The notes: generated by a model from the sequence alone, not told the origin. 64,000 nt of DNA from Leptotrichia sp. OH3620_COT-345 (GCF_003932895.1 NZ_RQYW01000012.1:1-64000), one strand, 5' to 3'. Counted from the first letter of the stretch, positions 15,429 to 24,770 are shown. Numbers and translations are program-made.

Positions 15429-17603
15429 TTAATCTTCTTTTGTCCTTATAATTCTTGCCGAATTTAAAATTGCTATTAATGCAACTCCCACATCTGCAAA
15501 TATAGCTTCCCATATTGTAGCAAATCCGGCTATCCCCATTAAAAGCGTTATCAGTTTTACTCCTAATGCAAATGTTATATTTTGCCATACTACTTTTCTT
15601 GTTTTTTTAGCTATTTTTATAGCTGTCACTATTTTTGACGGCTCATCATTCATTATGACAACATCTGCCGCTTCAATGGCAGCATCACTTCCAGCTCCTC
15701 CCATTGCTACTCCTATATCAGCTCTCGCAAGTACAGGAGCATCATTCATTCCATCTCCTGCAAATAAAACTCTTCCACCATCTTTTTTTCTTTCAAATAT
15801 GTATTCCAGCTTCTCAACTTTTTCATTTGGAAGAAGCTCTGTATAAACTTCATCAATATTCAACTGTCTTGCTATCTCTTCTCCTATAGATCTGTTATCT
15901 CCCGTAAGCATTACAATTTGTTTTACACCGTTACTTCTCATTTCTTCTATGGCTCTTTCGGAATCTTCTTTAATCTCATCAGCTATAAGTATATTCCCCG
16001 CATATTTTCCGTCAATAGCAACGTACACAGCTGTACCTGCTTCAAGTCCTTTTTCTATCGAAATATTTTCAAGGTTCATTAGCTTTATATTACCCGCTAT
16101 CACTTTTTTCCCGTTTATATCCGCTTTTATTCCATATCCCGATATTTCTCTATAATTTTTAATTATATTTCTATCTATGCATGTATTATTTTCTTCGTAT
16201 TTTCTCACAATCGACTCTGCAATAGGATGTGTTGAAAAACTTTCGGCATGTGCCGTATATTTCAATAATTCTTCTTTTGTAAATAGTCCACTATTTTCAA
16301 CATTTATTTCAGTAACTTTAAACACACCTTTTGTAAGTGTGCCTGTTTTATCCATTATCACAGTATCAACATTATTCAAAGCTTCAAGATAATTCCCTCC
16401 TTTTACAAGAATACCATGTTTGGAAGCTCCCCCTATCCCTCCGAAAAATCCTAAAGGTATGGATATCACCAAAGCACACGGACATGAGAGCACAAGAAAT
16501 ATCAATGCTCTGTAAAACCATTCATAAAAAGTTGTACTTTCCAATATAAGAGTGGGAACTACAGCGACTATCAAAGCAACTCCCACAACTATCGGAGTAT
16601 AATATTTTGCAAATTTTGTAATAAAATTTTCCGTTTTGGATTTTTTGCTGCTTGCATTCTGAATTAAATCCAATATTTTTGAAGCTGTAGATTCTGAAAA
16701 TACTTTCATAACTTTTACTGTGACGAGTCCCGTCTTGTTTATATATCCACTTAAAATTTCATCTCCTTCATATTTTTCAGACGGTAAAGACTCTCCTGTA
16801 AGTGCGGAAGTGTCAAACACTGAATTGCCCTCGATTATTACCCCATCCAAAGGAACTTTTTCTCCGGGTTTTACAATTATTAAATCATTTACTTCCACTT
16901 TTTGAGAAAGAACTTTTTCTATTTTCTCACCTTTTTTCAAATTTGCATAATCAGCTCTTATATCCATTAAAGATGCTATAGAATTTCTTGATTTTTTCAC
17001 TGCCATACCTTGAAATAATTCTCCTACCTGATAAAAAAACATAACAGCTACTGCTTCATGATATTCTCCAATTATAAATGCACCTATCGTTGCAATTGAC
17101 ATTAGAAAATTTTCGTCGAATATCTGACCTTTTCTTATATTTTTAAAAGCTTTTACAAGAACTTCTCCTCCTATTATAAGATAACTTATTAAAAATAGAT
17201 GTGTTCTTATTGAAAGACGTATATCCAGATTAAAATTTTCAGGAGAAAGTCTCAAAAAACTTGCTAAAATATAGACTAATGACCCTAATGCAAGCATTAT
17301 AATTAATTTTTTAGTTTCGTCTAAATGACTATGATTGTGAATGTGAGAATGCTCACTACCAATATGTTTTTCAGGTAAAAATATTTTAACTCCTTCTTCT
17401 ACGGAGTCAGCTATTTTCTGTACTGAATTTACTAAAAATGTGCAATTTTTCTCATCTGTTTCAAGTAATATCTTTTCTCCCATAAAATCTACATGGGCTT
17501 CCTTTATCTGTTTTATTTCGTTTATTTTTCTTTCGATTTTAGCTGCACAATTTGCACAGTTTAAACCTTCCACTTTTAAAATTATCTGATTTTTTCGGTT
17601 CAT
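15429..17603 (-). CDS. P1B-type heavy-metal ATPase (Zn2+/Cd2+/Pb2+ exporter)
   Basis: An inner-membrane ATP-driven metal efflux pump, 724 residues. In order: an N-terminal HMA domain with GLNCANC (Cys16, Cys19); a His-rich linker (HIGSEHSHIHNHSHLDE, ~80-96); paired TM helices; the actuator loop SALTGESLPS (~266); the TM metal site SCPCALVI (CPC at 374-376), as in group P1B-2; phosphorylated Asp418 in DKTGTLTKG; and the hinge AGDGMNDAPVLARADIGVAMG. CPC plus the ArsR-family regulator 24 nt upstream points to Zn/Cd/Pb rather than Cu. Regulator and pump are almost certainly one transcript under the palindromic operator at 18.17 kb. Comparable to ZntA/CadA. Confidence 0.93.
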   Translation of the reverse strand: MNRKNQIILKVEGLNCANCAAKIERKINEIKQIKEAHVDFMGEKILLETDEKNCTFLVNSVQKIADSVEEGVKIFLPEKHIGSEHSHIHNHSHLDETKKLIIMLALGSLVYILASFLRLSPENFNLDIRLSIRTHLFLISYLIIGGEVLVKAFKNIRKGQIFDENFLMSIATIGAFIIGEYHEAVAVMFFYQVGELFQGMAVKKSRNSIASLMDIRADYANLKKGEKIEKVLSQKVEVNDLIIVKPGEKVPLDGVIIEGNSVFDTSALTGESLPSEKYEGDEILSGYINKTGLVTVKVMKVFSESTASKILDLIQNASSKKSKTENFITKFAKYYTPIVVGVALIVAVVPTLILESTTFYEWFYRALIFLVLSCPCALVISIPLGFFGGIGGASKHGILVKGGNYLEALNNVDTVIMDKTGTLTKGVFKVTEINVENSGLFTKEELLKYTAHAESFSTHPIAESIVRKYEENNTCIDRNIIKNYREISGYGIKADINGKKVIAGNIKLMNLENISIEKGLEAGTAVYVAIDGKYAGNILIADEIKEDSERAIEEMRSNGVKQIVMLTGDNRSIGEEIARQLNIDEVYTELLPNEKVEKLEYIFERKKDGGRVLFAGDGMNDAPVLARADIGVAMGGAGSDAAIEAADVVIMNDEPSKIVTAIKIAKKTRKVVWQNITFALGVKLITLLMGIAGFATIWEAIFADVGVALIAILNSARIIRTKED

Positions 17604-17627
17604 TTTCGTATTCCTTTCAAAAACTGA

Positions 17628-17990
17628 TTATCCTTTTTCAAGAATATGAGTTAACCCCTGCTCCACTATTTTCTTTATATGCTCATCATCTAATGAATAA
17701 TATACTACTTTCCCGCTTTTTCTATATTTTACAAGCCTTCCCTGCTTAAGTACCCTCAATTGATGTGATATGGCGGACTGAGTCATTTCAAATAAAGATG
17801 CTATATCACATACACACATTTCCGAATGAAAAAGTGCACTTAATATTTTTATTCTTGTGCTGTCTCCAAGTAATTTAAAAAAATCTCCGAGATCGTATAA
17901 AACTTCTTCTTCAGGTATTTTTGTCTTTACATTTTCTATAATTTCTTTGTGAATTATAGTATTTTCACATACAGGTAACTTTTTTTCCAT
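17628..17990 (-). CDS. ArsR/SmtB-family metal-responsive repressor
   Basis: A winged-helix metal sensor that should release its operator when Zn/Cd binds, letting the downstream pump be expressed. About 120 residues from the chosen ATG. The HTH core is LLGDSTRIKILSALFHSEMC and VCDIASLFEMTQSAISHQL; the ELCVCD-like SEMCVCDIA segment carries the alpha3 cysteines used by CadC-type sensors, and PVCENT near the N-terminus offers another Cys. The frame stays open for 58 more codons upstream to an ATG in the operator, but that stretch is unlike the family and has no Shine-Dalgarno, so I prefer the start at 17990. GGAG is 38 nt upstream across a perfect stem-loop (separate entry). Confidence 0.9.
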   Translation of the reverse strand: MEKKLPVCENTIIHKEIIENVKTKIPEEEVLYDLGDFFKLLGDSTRIKILSALFHSEMCVCDIASLFEMTQSAISHQLRVLKQGRLVKYRKSGKVVYYSLDDEHIKKIVEQGLTHILEKG

Positions 17991-18038
17991 CTTATTTTTT
18001 ATACGATATATACTATATATATCGTACACTCCTTTCCC
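17991..18038 (-). promoter_or_regulatory. distant Shine-Dalgarno bridged by a perfect stem-loop, arsR-type gene
   Basis: AAAGGAG (GGAG at 18029-18032) lies 38 nt before the ATG. Positions 18002-18026 are a perfect 11-bp inverted repeat (TACGATATATA and its complement) with a 3-nt centre. Folding it leaves 13 nt between GGAG and ATG. The same repeat could instead be a second DNA operator, so both readings remain open. Confidence 0.5.
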
Positions 18039-18160
18039 TAATTTTTTAAATATATATATAATTGAATTTATTATAAATAACTGCAATCTTTTTATTTGAA
18101 GCTTTTCCCTTTGTTCATCATTATATATCCTTACAACTTTTTTTCTTAAAATTCTACAAA

Positions 18161-18184
18161 ACATATGAATATATATTCATATGT
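18161..18184. promoter_or_regulatory. ArsR/SmtB-type operator
   Basis: A 24-bp perfect palindrome built from the half ACATATGAATAT. It closely follows the 12-2-12 AT-rich inverted repeats with ATATGAA halves bound by SmtB/CzrA/CadC-type repressors. It begins right after the -10 element and covers the predicted transcription start, a normal place for repression of the regulator-pump operon. Confidence 0.8.
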
Positions 18185-18187
18185 TTT

Positions 18188-18216
18188 AATATACTACTTT
18201 TTAAGTTACTTGTCAA
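18188..18216 (-). promoter_or_regulatory. promoter of the metal-regulator and pump operon
   Basis: Minus strand TTGACA, a 17-nt spacer, TATATT, ending 3 nt before the palindromic operator. The leader to the preferred ATG is about 190 nt. Confidence 0.8.
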
Positions 18217-18592
18217 TATGTATCTTTATATTTTATTATTCTCTTATTTTAAAAATATTTAGTTTTGGAGTTCTAATATCATTAAAACTTATTATATTTC
18301 TTATTTTAAAGTACTTTATATTATTTTTCTAACTTTCAACTTCAAATTTTCTAACATAAAAATACTTAAATTAGTATCATAAAAGCATCCTTTCTATATT
18401 TTTAAAGCAAACGGGCATTTTTGATTCACATAAAATTTAAGTCAAACAATTCTTTAGTTTAAAAGTTATCTTGTAAGATACCAAAATCAAATCATAAATT
18501 TTAAACACATTTAGTAAAAATAGCAATTTCTATTTTTTGAAATAATCCTTGAAAACTCGACAATAAAACCTCATAAAAAATAATTTCAGCTA
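18217..18592. other. AT-rich intergenic stretch without a gene
   Basis: Between the divergently placed metal operon promoter and the marR terminator nothing coding or structured stands out. Confidence 0.5.
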
Positions 18593-18629
18593 TAAAAAAA
18601 GAGCCTCAATAATATATATTTTATTTGAG
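18593..18629 (-). terminator. marR terminator
   Basis: On the minus strand CTCAA pairs with TTGAG (18625-18629 with 18605-18609), followed by GCTC and a run of seven T. It lies 20 nt past the marR stop. Confidence 0.6.
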
Positions 18630-18648
18630 TACCCCATTTTTATAATTT

Positions 18649-19107
18649 TTACAGATACTTCTGATTTTCCTCCATTAAATCAGTAAACTCCCTAATTTTT
18701 TTACCTGTCTCCAAAAGATATTCTTTGTTATCCGCAGTTTTTTCAATCTTACTGAATATATCTCCCCATGACTTATAAACTTCAGGCATAACTTTTAATC
18801 CTTCGCTGGTTATTTTTGTAAATGACTGTTTTCCTGATTTTATTCTTTCCACATAACCTTTTGAAACCAGTTTATCAACAAATCTTGTAACTGTTGAAGG
18901 AGCAATAGTTAGAGCTTCGGATATTCTATTTACCGATAGTCCTTCTTCTTCTTCTTCAAGCAGAACCATCAAAAATCCGTGGGTAGGACAGATATCCATT
19001 TTGCTGAAAGATTCTTCTGCTATTTTATTCACTACTCTGAACAATCTTGATATGGTAAAATAAAGACAGTCGTTTATCTGCATTTCTCCTTTGCTGCAAT
19101 TTTTCAT
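18649..19107 (-). CDS. MarR-family transcriptional regulator
   Basis: A 152-residue winged-helix regulator with the MarR layout: N-terminal dimer helices, HTH SVNRISEALTIAPSTVTRF (~residues 58-76), wing VERIKSGKQSFTKITSEG, C-terminal helices. Cys at 4, 13 and 40 (DICPTHGF) could be redox- or ligand-sensitive, but that is conjecture. AAGGAA lies 10 nt before the ATG. It has its own promoter, whose -35 and spacer lie inside the end of the next gene upstream. The regulated target is unknown. Confidence 0.9.
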   Translation of the reverse strand: MKNCSKGEMQINDCLYFTISRLFRVVNKIAEESFSKMDICPTHGFLMVLLEEEEEGLSVNRISEALTIAPSTVTRFVDKLVSKGYVERIKSGKQSFTKITSEGLKVMPEVYKSWGDIFSKIEKTADNKEYLLETGKKIREFTDLMEENQKYL

Positions 19108-19217
19108 ATTTACTCACTTCCTTCTTTCTCAACATTTTAAAATCAAATTTACTGATATTTATACTTTTTTAGTATAATAAATTTTTAAATTTCTTTTCTC
19201 AAAATCTTGTATGTACA

Positions 19218-19246
19218 ATACTATCATATCCCTTTATTTTTGTCAA
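19218..19246 (-). promoter_or_regulatory. marR promoter
   Basis: Minus strand TTGACA, a 17-nt spacer, TAGTAT. The -35 and spacer overlap the last codons of the AI-2E-family gene. Confidence 0.6.
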
Positions 19247-20309
19247 TTTTTCCTCTCTTTTCCAATTTATCAAAATAAAAGATAACTGACAACTTCAAAA
19301 CCACGTATACAGGAATTGCAATAAATGCACCTCCAATACCAAACAATGCACCTCCGATTAATACAACCAAAAGAGTCGTTATCGGATGGATATCTACTGA
19401 TTTACTTGTAAGCCAAGGTTTTACTATGTTAGCTTCTATAGTCTGCAATATTGTTATAAGAACGATAACCGTTACAACAAGCTTAAACGATTTCGTGGCC
19501 GCATAAAGTATTATAGGAATAAGTCCTATAAAAGGTCCTATAAAGGGTATTACATTTCCTGCTCCTATTATTATTGAAAATAATGAACTATATTCCATTT
19601 TCAGAAATAAAAATATAACATAAGAGCATATCCCCACAATTATACTGTCTAACACCGTTACTTTTATGTATTTTCCTATAGCTTCATCTATTTGCCTTAT
19701 TAACGGAATCAGTTCTTCTTTATTAAGTTTTTTCAGACCTTTTTTTACACCTTCACCTATTTTATCATAACTGAATATAAGCATTATAGTGAAAATCGGA
19801 GTCATAAACAGCAAACTGAATGTTCCTGTTAAAAGAGAAACACTGGAATTAAGTACTTTTAAAAAATTAGTAAAAATGATTTCTTTTGAATTTATTATAG
19901 AGTCTCTTATATTTAGATTGTTATGTTCCAAAAAAGAAAAAAGATTTCTTTGAAACTTTTCCTGATTTTTCAGAAAAAATTCTATAAAACTCGACAGTTG
20001 ACTCCCAATTAACGGTATGAATGCCAGTATTACATATATAAAAAAAACAAAAAACACGGATAATACAAGAAATATCGAAATTTTCCTATCCATTTTAAAA
20101 TTCTCACTTAACATATCAATAAACGGCATAAGTGAATATACTATTACAAAAGATAAAATAAAAGGAAATATCGTTCCTGTTATTATCTGAATAGATTTTT
20201 CAAAGTAGACATATACTTTAAAAAACAAAAGCACGGATAACAATGTCAGTACCATTAAAGTCAGTATATTTTTCCATTTTATAAACTTTTCTTCATTATA
20301 AAAATTCAT
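19224..20309 (-). CDS. AI-2E family (PerM/TqsA-type) membrane protein
   Basis: A polytopic inner-membrane protein of about 361 residues from the AI-2 exporter-like/PerM family, whose members export signals or exchange ions; the substrate is not known here. It has several hydrophobic segments from ~13 onward. The family core is the GAGNVIPFIGPFIGLIPIIL region (~250) and IHPITTLLVVLIGGALFGIG near the end. An ATG four codons upstream contains the Shine-Dalgarno; the chosen ATG lies 5 nt after GAGGT. It is 30 nt downstream of der. Confidence 0.9.
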   Translation of the reverse strand: MNFYNEEKFIKWKNILTLMVLTLLSVLLFFKVYVYFEKSIQIITGTIFPFILSFVIVYSLMPFIDMLSENFKMDRKISIFLVLSVFFVFFIYVILAFIPLIGSQLSSFIEFFLKNQEKFQRNLFSFLEHNNLNIRDSIINSKEIIFTNFLKVLNSSVSLLTGTFSLLFMTPIFTIMLIFSYDKIGEGVKKGLKKLNKEELIPLIRQIDEAIGKYIKVTVLDSIIVGICSYVIFLFLKMEYSSLFSIIIGAGNVIPFIGPFIGLIPIILYAATKSFKLVVTVIVLITILQTIEANIVKPWLTSKSVDIHPITTLLVVLIGGALFGIGGAFIAIPVYVVLKLSVIFYFDKLEKRGKIDKNKGI

Positions 20310-20339
20310 TTTTAACCTCATTTTATTATATTTAATTTT

Positions 20340-21659
20340 TTAGTACATTTCATTTTTTTTATTAAATACTATTTCAATTGGACAACCTTCAAATCCAAAA
20401 TACTCTCTTAATTTATTCTCAATATATCTCTGGTATGAAAAATGTATTAATTCCGGATTATTTGAAAAAAATACAAACTTAGGAGGAGCCTGCCCTATCT
20501 GTGTTCCGTAATTTATTTTTACCGCTCTCCCTTTTCGCGTAGGAACAGGATTTTGAGCTATCATTTCTGATAAAATCTGATTCAACAGACCTGTAGTAAT
20601 TTTCTTATGATACTCTTCATTTATAAATTTAGCCTGTTCCAATACATTTACAGTCCTTTTTCCTGTCAGTGCCGACACGGTAATTATCGGAGCATAACTC
20701 AAGAATGCTAAATCCGCTTTTACAAGTTCAGTAAATTCTTTTACACTGTTATTGTCTTTTTCTATTAAATCCCATTTATTTATAACTATTATAATCGGCT
20801 TCTTCTCTTCATATATGAGACCTGCCACTCTTTTATCCTGTTCTGTAAGCATTTCCGTAGCATCAAGCATAAGTACACATACGTCAGCTCTTTTTATGGA
20901 TTTCATAGCTCTTAGCACACTGTAATATTCAATAGAGTCCTCTATTTTAGATTTTCTTCTGATTCCTGCAGTATCTATTAATGTATATTTTTCTCCATTA
21001 TATTTTAAAGTAGAATCCAGAGCATCTCTCGTTGTTCCTGCTACATCACTTACAATGGATCTCTCTTCATTCAATAATTTATTTACAAGGGATGACTTAC
21101 CTGCATTAGGTCTTCCTAATATGGCTATTTTCAGTCCTTCTTCAGTTTCTCTTTCTTTTCTGTCATCAAACTTTCCTATAACTGCATCCAGTAAATCTCC
21201 CAAATTCACTTTATGCTCCCCTGAAATTCCTATTACTTCTTCAAATCCTAAAGTATAAAATTCAAATATATTTTCCTGTTCCTTCATATAATTATCTATT
21301 TTATTCACTGCTACTACAACTTTTTTATCTTTTTTTCTGAGTATGTTTGCTATGTCCTCATCAAGACCCGTTATTCCTGTTTTCCCATCAACAAGAAAAA
21401 TCACTACATCTGCTTCATCGATAGCAACTTGTGCCTGATCCTTTATTTTTTTCATCATAAAGTCTTCCGTTTTCGGTTCAAGTCCCCCTGTATCGACTAG
21501 TATAAAATTCTTTCCCGCCCATTCTGTTTCACGATAAAGTCTATCTCTTGTAACTCCCGGTTCATCTTTTACTATTGAAAGCCTGTCTCCTACCAGTTTA
21601 TTAAATAGTGTAGATTTCCCCACATTAGGTCTTCCCACTATTGCTACCACCTGTTTCAT
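20340..21659 (-). CDS. der: ribosome biogenesis GTPase Der (EngA)
   Basis: Der has two tandem GTPase domains and a KH-like C-terminal domain and acts in maturation of the 50S subunit. Both G1 loops are present, GRPNVGKSTLFN (residue ~8) and GRPNAGKSSLVN (~182), with DTAGIRRKSKIEDSIEYYS (~228) and NKWDLI (~297). The KH-like end binds RNA. Its length of 439 residues is standard. AAGGAGG precedes the ATG. Confidence 0.98.
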   Translation of the reverse strand: MKQVVAIVGRPNVGKSTLFNKLVGDRLSIVKDEPGVTRDRLYRETEWAGKNFILVDTGGLEPKTEDFMMKKIKDQAQVAIDEADVVIFLVDGKTGITGLDEDIANILRKKDKKVVVAVNKIDNYMKEQENIFEFYTLGFEEVIGISGEHKVNLGDLLDAVIGKFDDRKERETEEGLKIAILGRPNAGKSSLVNKLLNEERSIVSDVAGTTRDALDSTLKYNGEKYTLIDTAGIRRKSKIEDSIEYYSVLRAMKSIKRADVCVLMLDATEMLTEQDKRVAGLIYEEKKPIIIVINKWDLIEKDNNSVKEFTELVKADLAFLSYAPIITVSALTGKRTVNVLEQAKFINEEYHKKITTGLLNQILSEMIAQNPVPTRKGRAVKINYGTQIGQAPPKFVFFSNNPELIHFSYQRYIENKLREYFGFEGCPIEIVFNKKNEMY

Positions 21660-21705
21660 TTTACCTCCTTAGTTACACCTTATAATAACCTGATTATTGA
21701 CATTT

Positions 21706-21714
21706 ATTATAGCA
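21706..21714 (-). promoter_or_regulatory. extended -10 promoter before der
   Basis: Minus strand TGCTATAAT, an extended -10 element without a recognisable -35, about 45 nt before the der start. Confidence 0.55.
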
Positions 21715-21733
21715 CACTTTTGAGTTATTTTGT

Positions 21734-22324
21734 TTATAATTTTATTACAATCACTTTATTCATTTCGTTCAGTTTTCCTTCTACACTACTGTCTGCCTTT
21801 ATTTTCAAGGTTACTCTATTTGAATAATTTTTTTCAACAATTTCTATTCCAAACTTATTTTCATTTGAATTTAAAAAACTTTCTATTTCAGAAGTATATT
21901 CATAATCATAATCTATTATAAATACTGATTTTTCCTTATATTCAATTATTCCCGCTTCGTTTATGACAAGTTTTGCAGTCTTGGCATAATTTCTTATAAG
22001 TCCTCCTGCACCAAGTTTTACTCCTCCAAAATATCTTGTTGCCACTATCGCCACATTATATATATCTAGAATATTAAGTATTTCTGCCATAGGCTTTCCT
22101 GCTGTATTTGAAGGCTCACCGTCATCATTATACTTAAAATATTCCTGCCCATTTTCCATAACTCTGTAAAGGGGGACATTATGAGTAGCATTAGAATGCA
22201 TTTCTCTTATAGATTTTATAAATTTCTCAGCTTCATCTACAGTAGCTACAGGCTTTATATAACCTATAAATTTTGATTTTTTTTCTTCAAATTCAATAAT
22301 TGTTTCTTTTAAGACTGTTTTCAA
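21734..22324 (-). CDS. YigZ/IMPACT family protein
   Basis: A 196-residue protein of the UPF0029/YigZ family, related to eukaryotic IMPACT. The N-terminal domain has KKSKFIGYIKPVATVDEAE and the family hallmarks DDGEPSNTAGKPM (~residue 68) and VATRYFGGVKLGAGGLIRNY (~94); the C-terminal half is the small DUF1949-like domain. A role in translation control is proposed for the family but not settled. The start codon is TTG, supported by GAGAGG 6 nt upstream. Confidence 0.93.
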   Translation of the reverse strand: MKTVLKETIIEFEEKKSKFIGYIKPVATVDEAEKFIKSIREMHSNATHNVPLYRVMENGQEYFKYNDDGEPSNTAGKPMAEILNILDIYNVAIVATRYFGGVKLGAGGLIRNYAKTAKLVINEAGIIEYKEKSVFIIDYDYEYTSEIESFLNSNENKFGIEIVEKNYSNRVTLKIKADSSVEGKLNEMNKVIVIKL

Positions 22325-22345
22325 GATTTTACCTCTCTACTATTA

Positions 22346-23341
22346 TCATATTTCCAATTTTTCCATTAATCCTTCTTTTTCAAACTTCCTGAATTTTTCA
22401 GTTTTTTCAAGTTTTTCATATATTTTCTCTAAATTTTCCTCATTATTTACAGTTCCGTTATTTTCCGCATCATTAAAATACTGAAAAAAAAGTCCGAAAA
22501 AGGGTGACATCAATATAAATTTCATTGTTGAGATATCCTTTTCCTTATTATATTCCGAAACTTCCTTTGATATTTTTTTTTCAGCAATATTTTCAATATA
22601 GTAATTTATACCTTTTTCCAATTCACCTTTAAGAATATAAGCCAATGTTCCGGAACTTATTATATCCAGCTGTCTTGAGTATACTTCTTCATCAGTAATC
22701 CCGTACTCGGACATCAGTGCTTTATTCTCCAATATTTTATTTACTTCTTCAGATTTCGTTATCATTGACAAAAAGATTTTATCCATCGTATTTTTATTTT
22801 CTTTTTCACTCTTACTTTTCTTTTTTATTTCCTCTTTCTGTTCAGTTAATTCAAAAAATTCTATCATTTTTAAATAAAGTATATTTTTACTTTCATCTTT
22901 TACTTTTTTTAAGTATCTGTCACTTTTTTCCTTTTCATTTAAATTCAAAAAGTATTCTCCAAGAAAAAAATTTTTCTTATCTTCAGGAAGTTTTATTTTC
23001 AAGTAATCTTTTTCATACTCTTTTATTTTTTCGACATCTTCCTTTTCCTTATTCCTTCCTGCAATATTCATAAGTTTTTGAAGGATAATATAATTTCTTC
23101 CATCTTTTACAAAAACATTTTCCAGCTCCTTTATTTTTTCCTTTTCCACCTTTCCTACATTTTCTGAATCCCATAAAATTATATCTCCTATTTCCTTATC
23201 CAGTTTTACGGTTTCATCTATTACACTCTGTGTAACTCTAAGTTTTGACAGATTTTCCTGTATATATTCCTTTCTTATAAATGCATTCAATCCCACACTC
23301 ATTAACAAAAATAGAACTATTGATAATATTCTTTTTTTCAT
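22346..23341 (-). CDS. exported protein of unknown function
   Basis: I do not recognise a family. The protein is about 331 residues with a clear signal peptide at the start (KKRILSIVLFLLMSVGLNAF, probable cleavage after LNA). The mature part is highly charged, Lys/Glu-rich and helical, with possible short helical repeats, suggesting a periplasmic soluble protein. The chosen ATG lies 7 nt after AGGAGG; ATGs further upstream overlap or precede that site. It lies 21 nt before the YigZ gene on the same strand and has its own promoter. Confidence 0.75.
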   Translation of the reverse strand: MKKRILSIVLFLLMSVGLNAFIRKEYIQENLSKLRVTQSVIDETVKLDKEIGDIILWDSENVGKVEKEKIKELENVFVKDGRNYIILQKLMNIAGRNKEKEDVEKIKEYEKDYLKIKLPEDKKNFFLGEYFLNLNEKEKSDRYLKKVKDESKNILYLKMIEFFELTEQKEEIKKKSKSEKENKNTMDKIFLSMITKSEEVNKILENKALMSEYGITDEEVYSRQLDIISSGTLAYILKGELEKGINYYIENIAEKKISKEVSEYNKEKDISTMKFILMSPFFGLFFQYFNDAENNGTVNNEENLEKIYEKLEKTEKFRKFEKEGLMEKLEI

Positions 23342-23393
23342 CTCCATTCCTCCTAATTTAGACATCTTATTTTTTATTTTGTATATGTAACAA

Positions 23394-23422
23394 ATTTTAC
23401 ATTAATTTCAATAAATATTCAA
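23394..23422 (-). promoter_or_regulatory. promoter of the exported-protein gene
   Basis: Minus strand TTGAAT, a 17-nt spacer, TAAAAT, about 50 nt before the start. Confidence 0.5.
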
Positions 23423-23570
23423 TAAAAATAACTTATTTTCAATTTTTGTCTAAAAAATATATTTAAAAATTTTATATTTCCAATATTCATATATTGAGGA
23501 CTGTTATAAATCTCAAAATATTTTATAAACAATTTCCTTATTTCAATTAAATCTATTGAATTTTTCTAAT

Positions 23571-23595
23571 TAAAAAACCGGCTGAAATCAGCCGA
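23571..23595 (-). terminator. Rho-independent terminator
   Basis: CGGCTGA and TCAGCCG form a 7-bp GC-rich stem with a 2-nt centre, followed on the minus strand by GTTTTTTAA. It overlaps the stop codon of the degenerate gene that ends at 23588, which shows that gene once had a proper terminator. Confidence 0.8.
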
Positions 23596-24238
23596 GCTTC
23601 TTCCTCTTATTTATCCCGTAAACGGCAAAGTCAAATATTATAATCATCAACAAAACTATAAAACTTCCGGAAATAAAAAACAATATAGAAGAACGGAAAT
23701 CTCTTTCACTTATATAGTCTTTTTTTCTGCCGTTGCTATTATAATTTTATAGTATAATATCCTACAATCCGTTTCTTTAAATTTATCCGCCATATTTTTT
23801 TCTGTCAGGTTGAATTTCATATTTTCTTTTTTTACTGAATTAATATAAAAATAACTGTTACATTCCTTTTCTTCCTTGTGACTTTCAAGGTAACCTGTAT
23901 AATAAGTTCCTTTTCTATCTAATTTTGTTATGCTCTCACAAATTTTTATTTCATTTTTATACAAATTTAACTTATCTATCGTTTCATCATAATCCGCTTT
24001 CTATTTTAAATATAATATTTTTCATTTAATACTACTGAAAAATTTTCAGGTAAAAACTTTGTCCTGAACAGATCCAATGACATAAAAAAACAAGTGCATG
24101 AAGAAAAACAAGCATTAAAAATAATACTTTCACTGTTTTTTTCCATATGGAATTTTTCTCTTTACAGAATATAAACGGTAATTTAAAAAAGTTTTTTATT
24201 TTTCTTTTTATAATTTCCGCTTTGTTTAATATAATCAT
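23588..24238 (-). pseudogene. degenerate two-TM membrane protein gene (copy 1)
   Basis: Three frames join into one protein-like path. First comes an N-terminal TM segment (VKVLFLMLVFLHALVFLCHW, ~24.1 kb). A shift follows, then a middle region containing RKGTYYTGYLES and CNSYFYINSVKK (23.7-24.0 kb). A second shift occurs in a run of seven A near 23716, then comes a C-terminal TM segment (ILFFISGSFIVLLMIIIFDF) and stop TGA at 23588. This two-TM layout with a beta-rich outer part matches the intact protein at 30.8-31.5 kb in outline. At least two frameshifts and no Shine-Dalgarno mean it is almost certainly dead. Confidence 0.6.
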
Positions 24239-24304
24239 CGTTAGGGCTGCAAAATTTATATCAACAACATTACAAAAACTTTCATCAAATATTTGAAATC
24301 ATCT

Positions 24305-24762
24305 TTATAGATAACCTATTTCCCCGTTTTTCTGATAGACATATCCTGCGGGATTATTGTATACCATTTCTACATTTCTCAATTCTTCTCCGACATCTTT
24401 TTTCAGTTTTTCCTCAGCCTCACTTTTTGTCAGTTCAAAATCCCTACTTCTACTTATATAAAAATAATGTTTATCCCCATCGATACTTCCGTTTTCTTCC
24501 AAGCATCCTATGTAATTACAGCTAACTTCTGTTATTTTTTACAACTCTGCCTATACTTAAACAGAGTAATCTTTATTTTTATTATTTAATACCAGTTTTA
24601 CCGTTTCTTCCAAGACGTATTCACCTTCAAGGTAGTAATTGCCTGATAAATAATACGAATTTATCGGTGTATTCCGACTTTTTGTTATTTTTATGGATAG
24701 TAAGAGTATACATAAATATAGGCTATCGTTAAAGATGTAATAAATATTATAATCTGTTTTTA
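24305..24762 (-). pseudogene. degenerate relative of copy 1 (copy 2)
   Basis: Fragments in successive frames read a TM segment (KQIIIFITSLTIAYIYVYSY, ~24.7 kb), then YYLSGNYYLEGEYVLEETV ending in a stop near 24546. They resume in another frame as CNYIGCLEENGSIDGDKHYF and YISRSRDFELTKSEAEEKLK, ending at 24305. The parts resemble copy 1 (YYTGYLES, then N/H-x-YFYI). GAGAGG lies just upstream of the TM part. I read it as a second, broken member of the same family. Confidence 0.5.
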
Positions 24763-24770
24763 ATTATCTT

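Noticed and set aside
17628-18164. Longer version of the ArsR-type regulator starting inside its own operator
   Set aside because: The extra 58 residues are basic and hydrophobic, unlike any ArsR protein, and there is no Shine-Dalgarno before that ATG.
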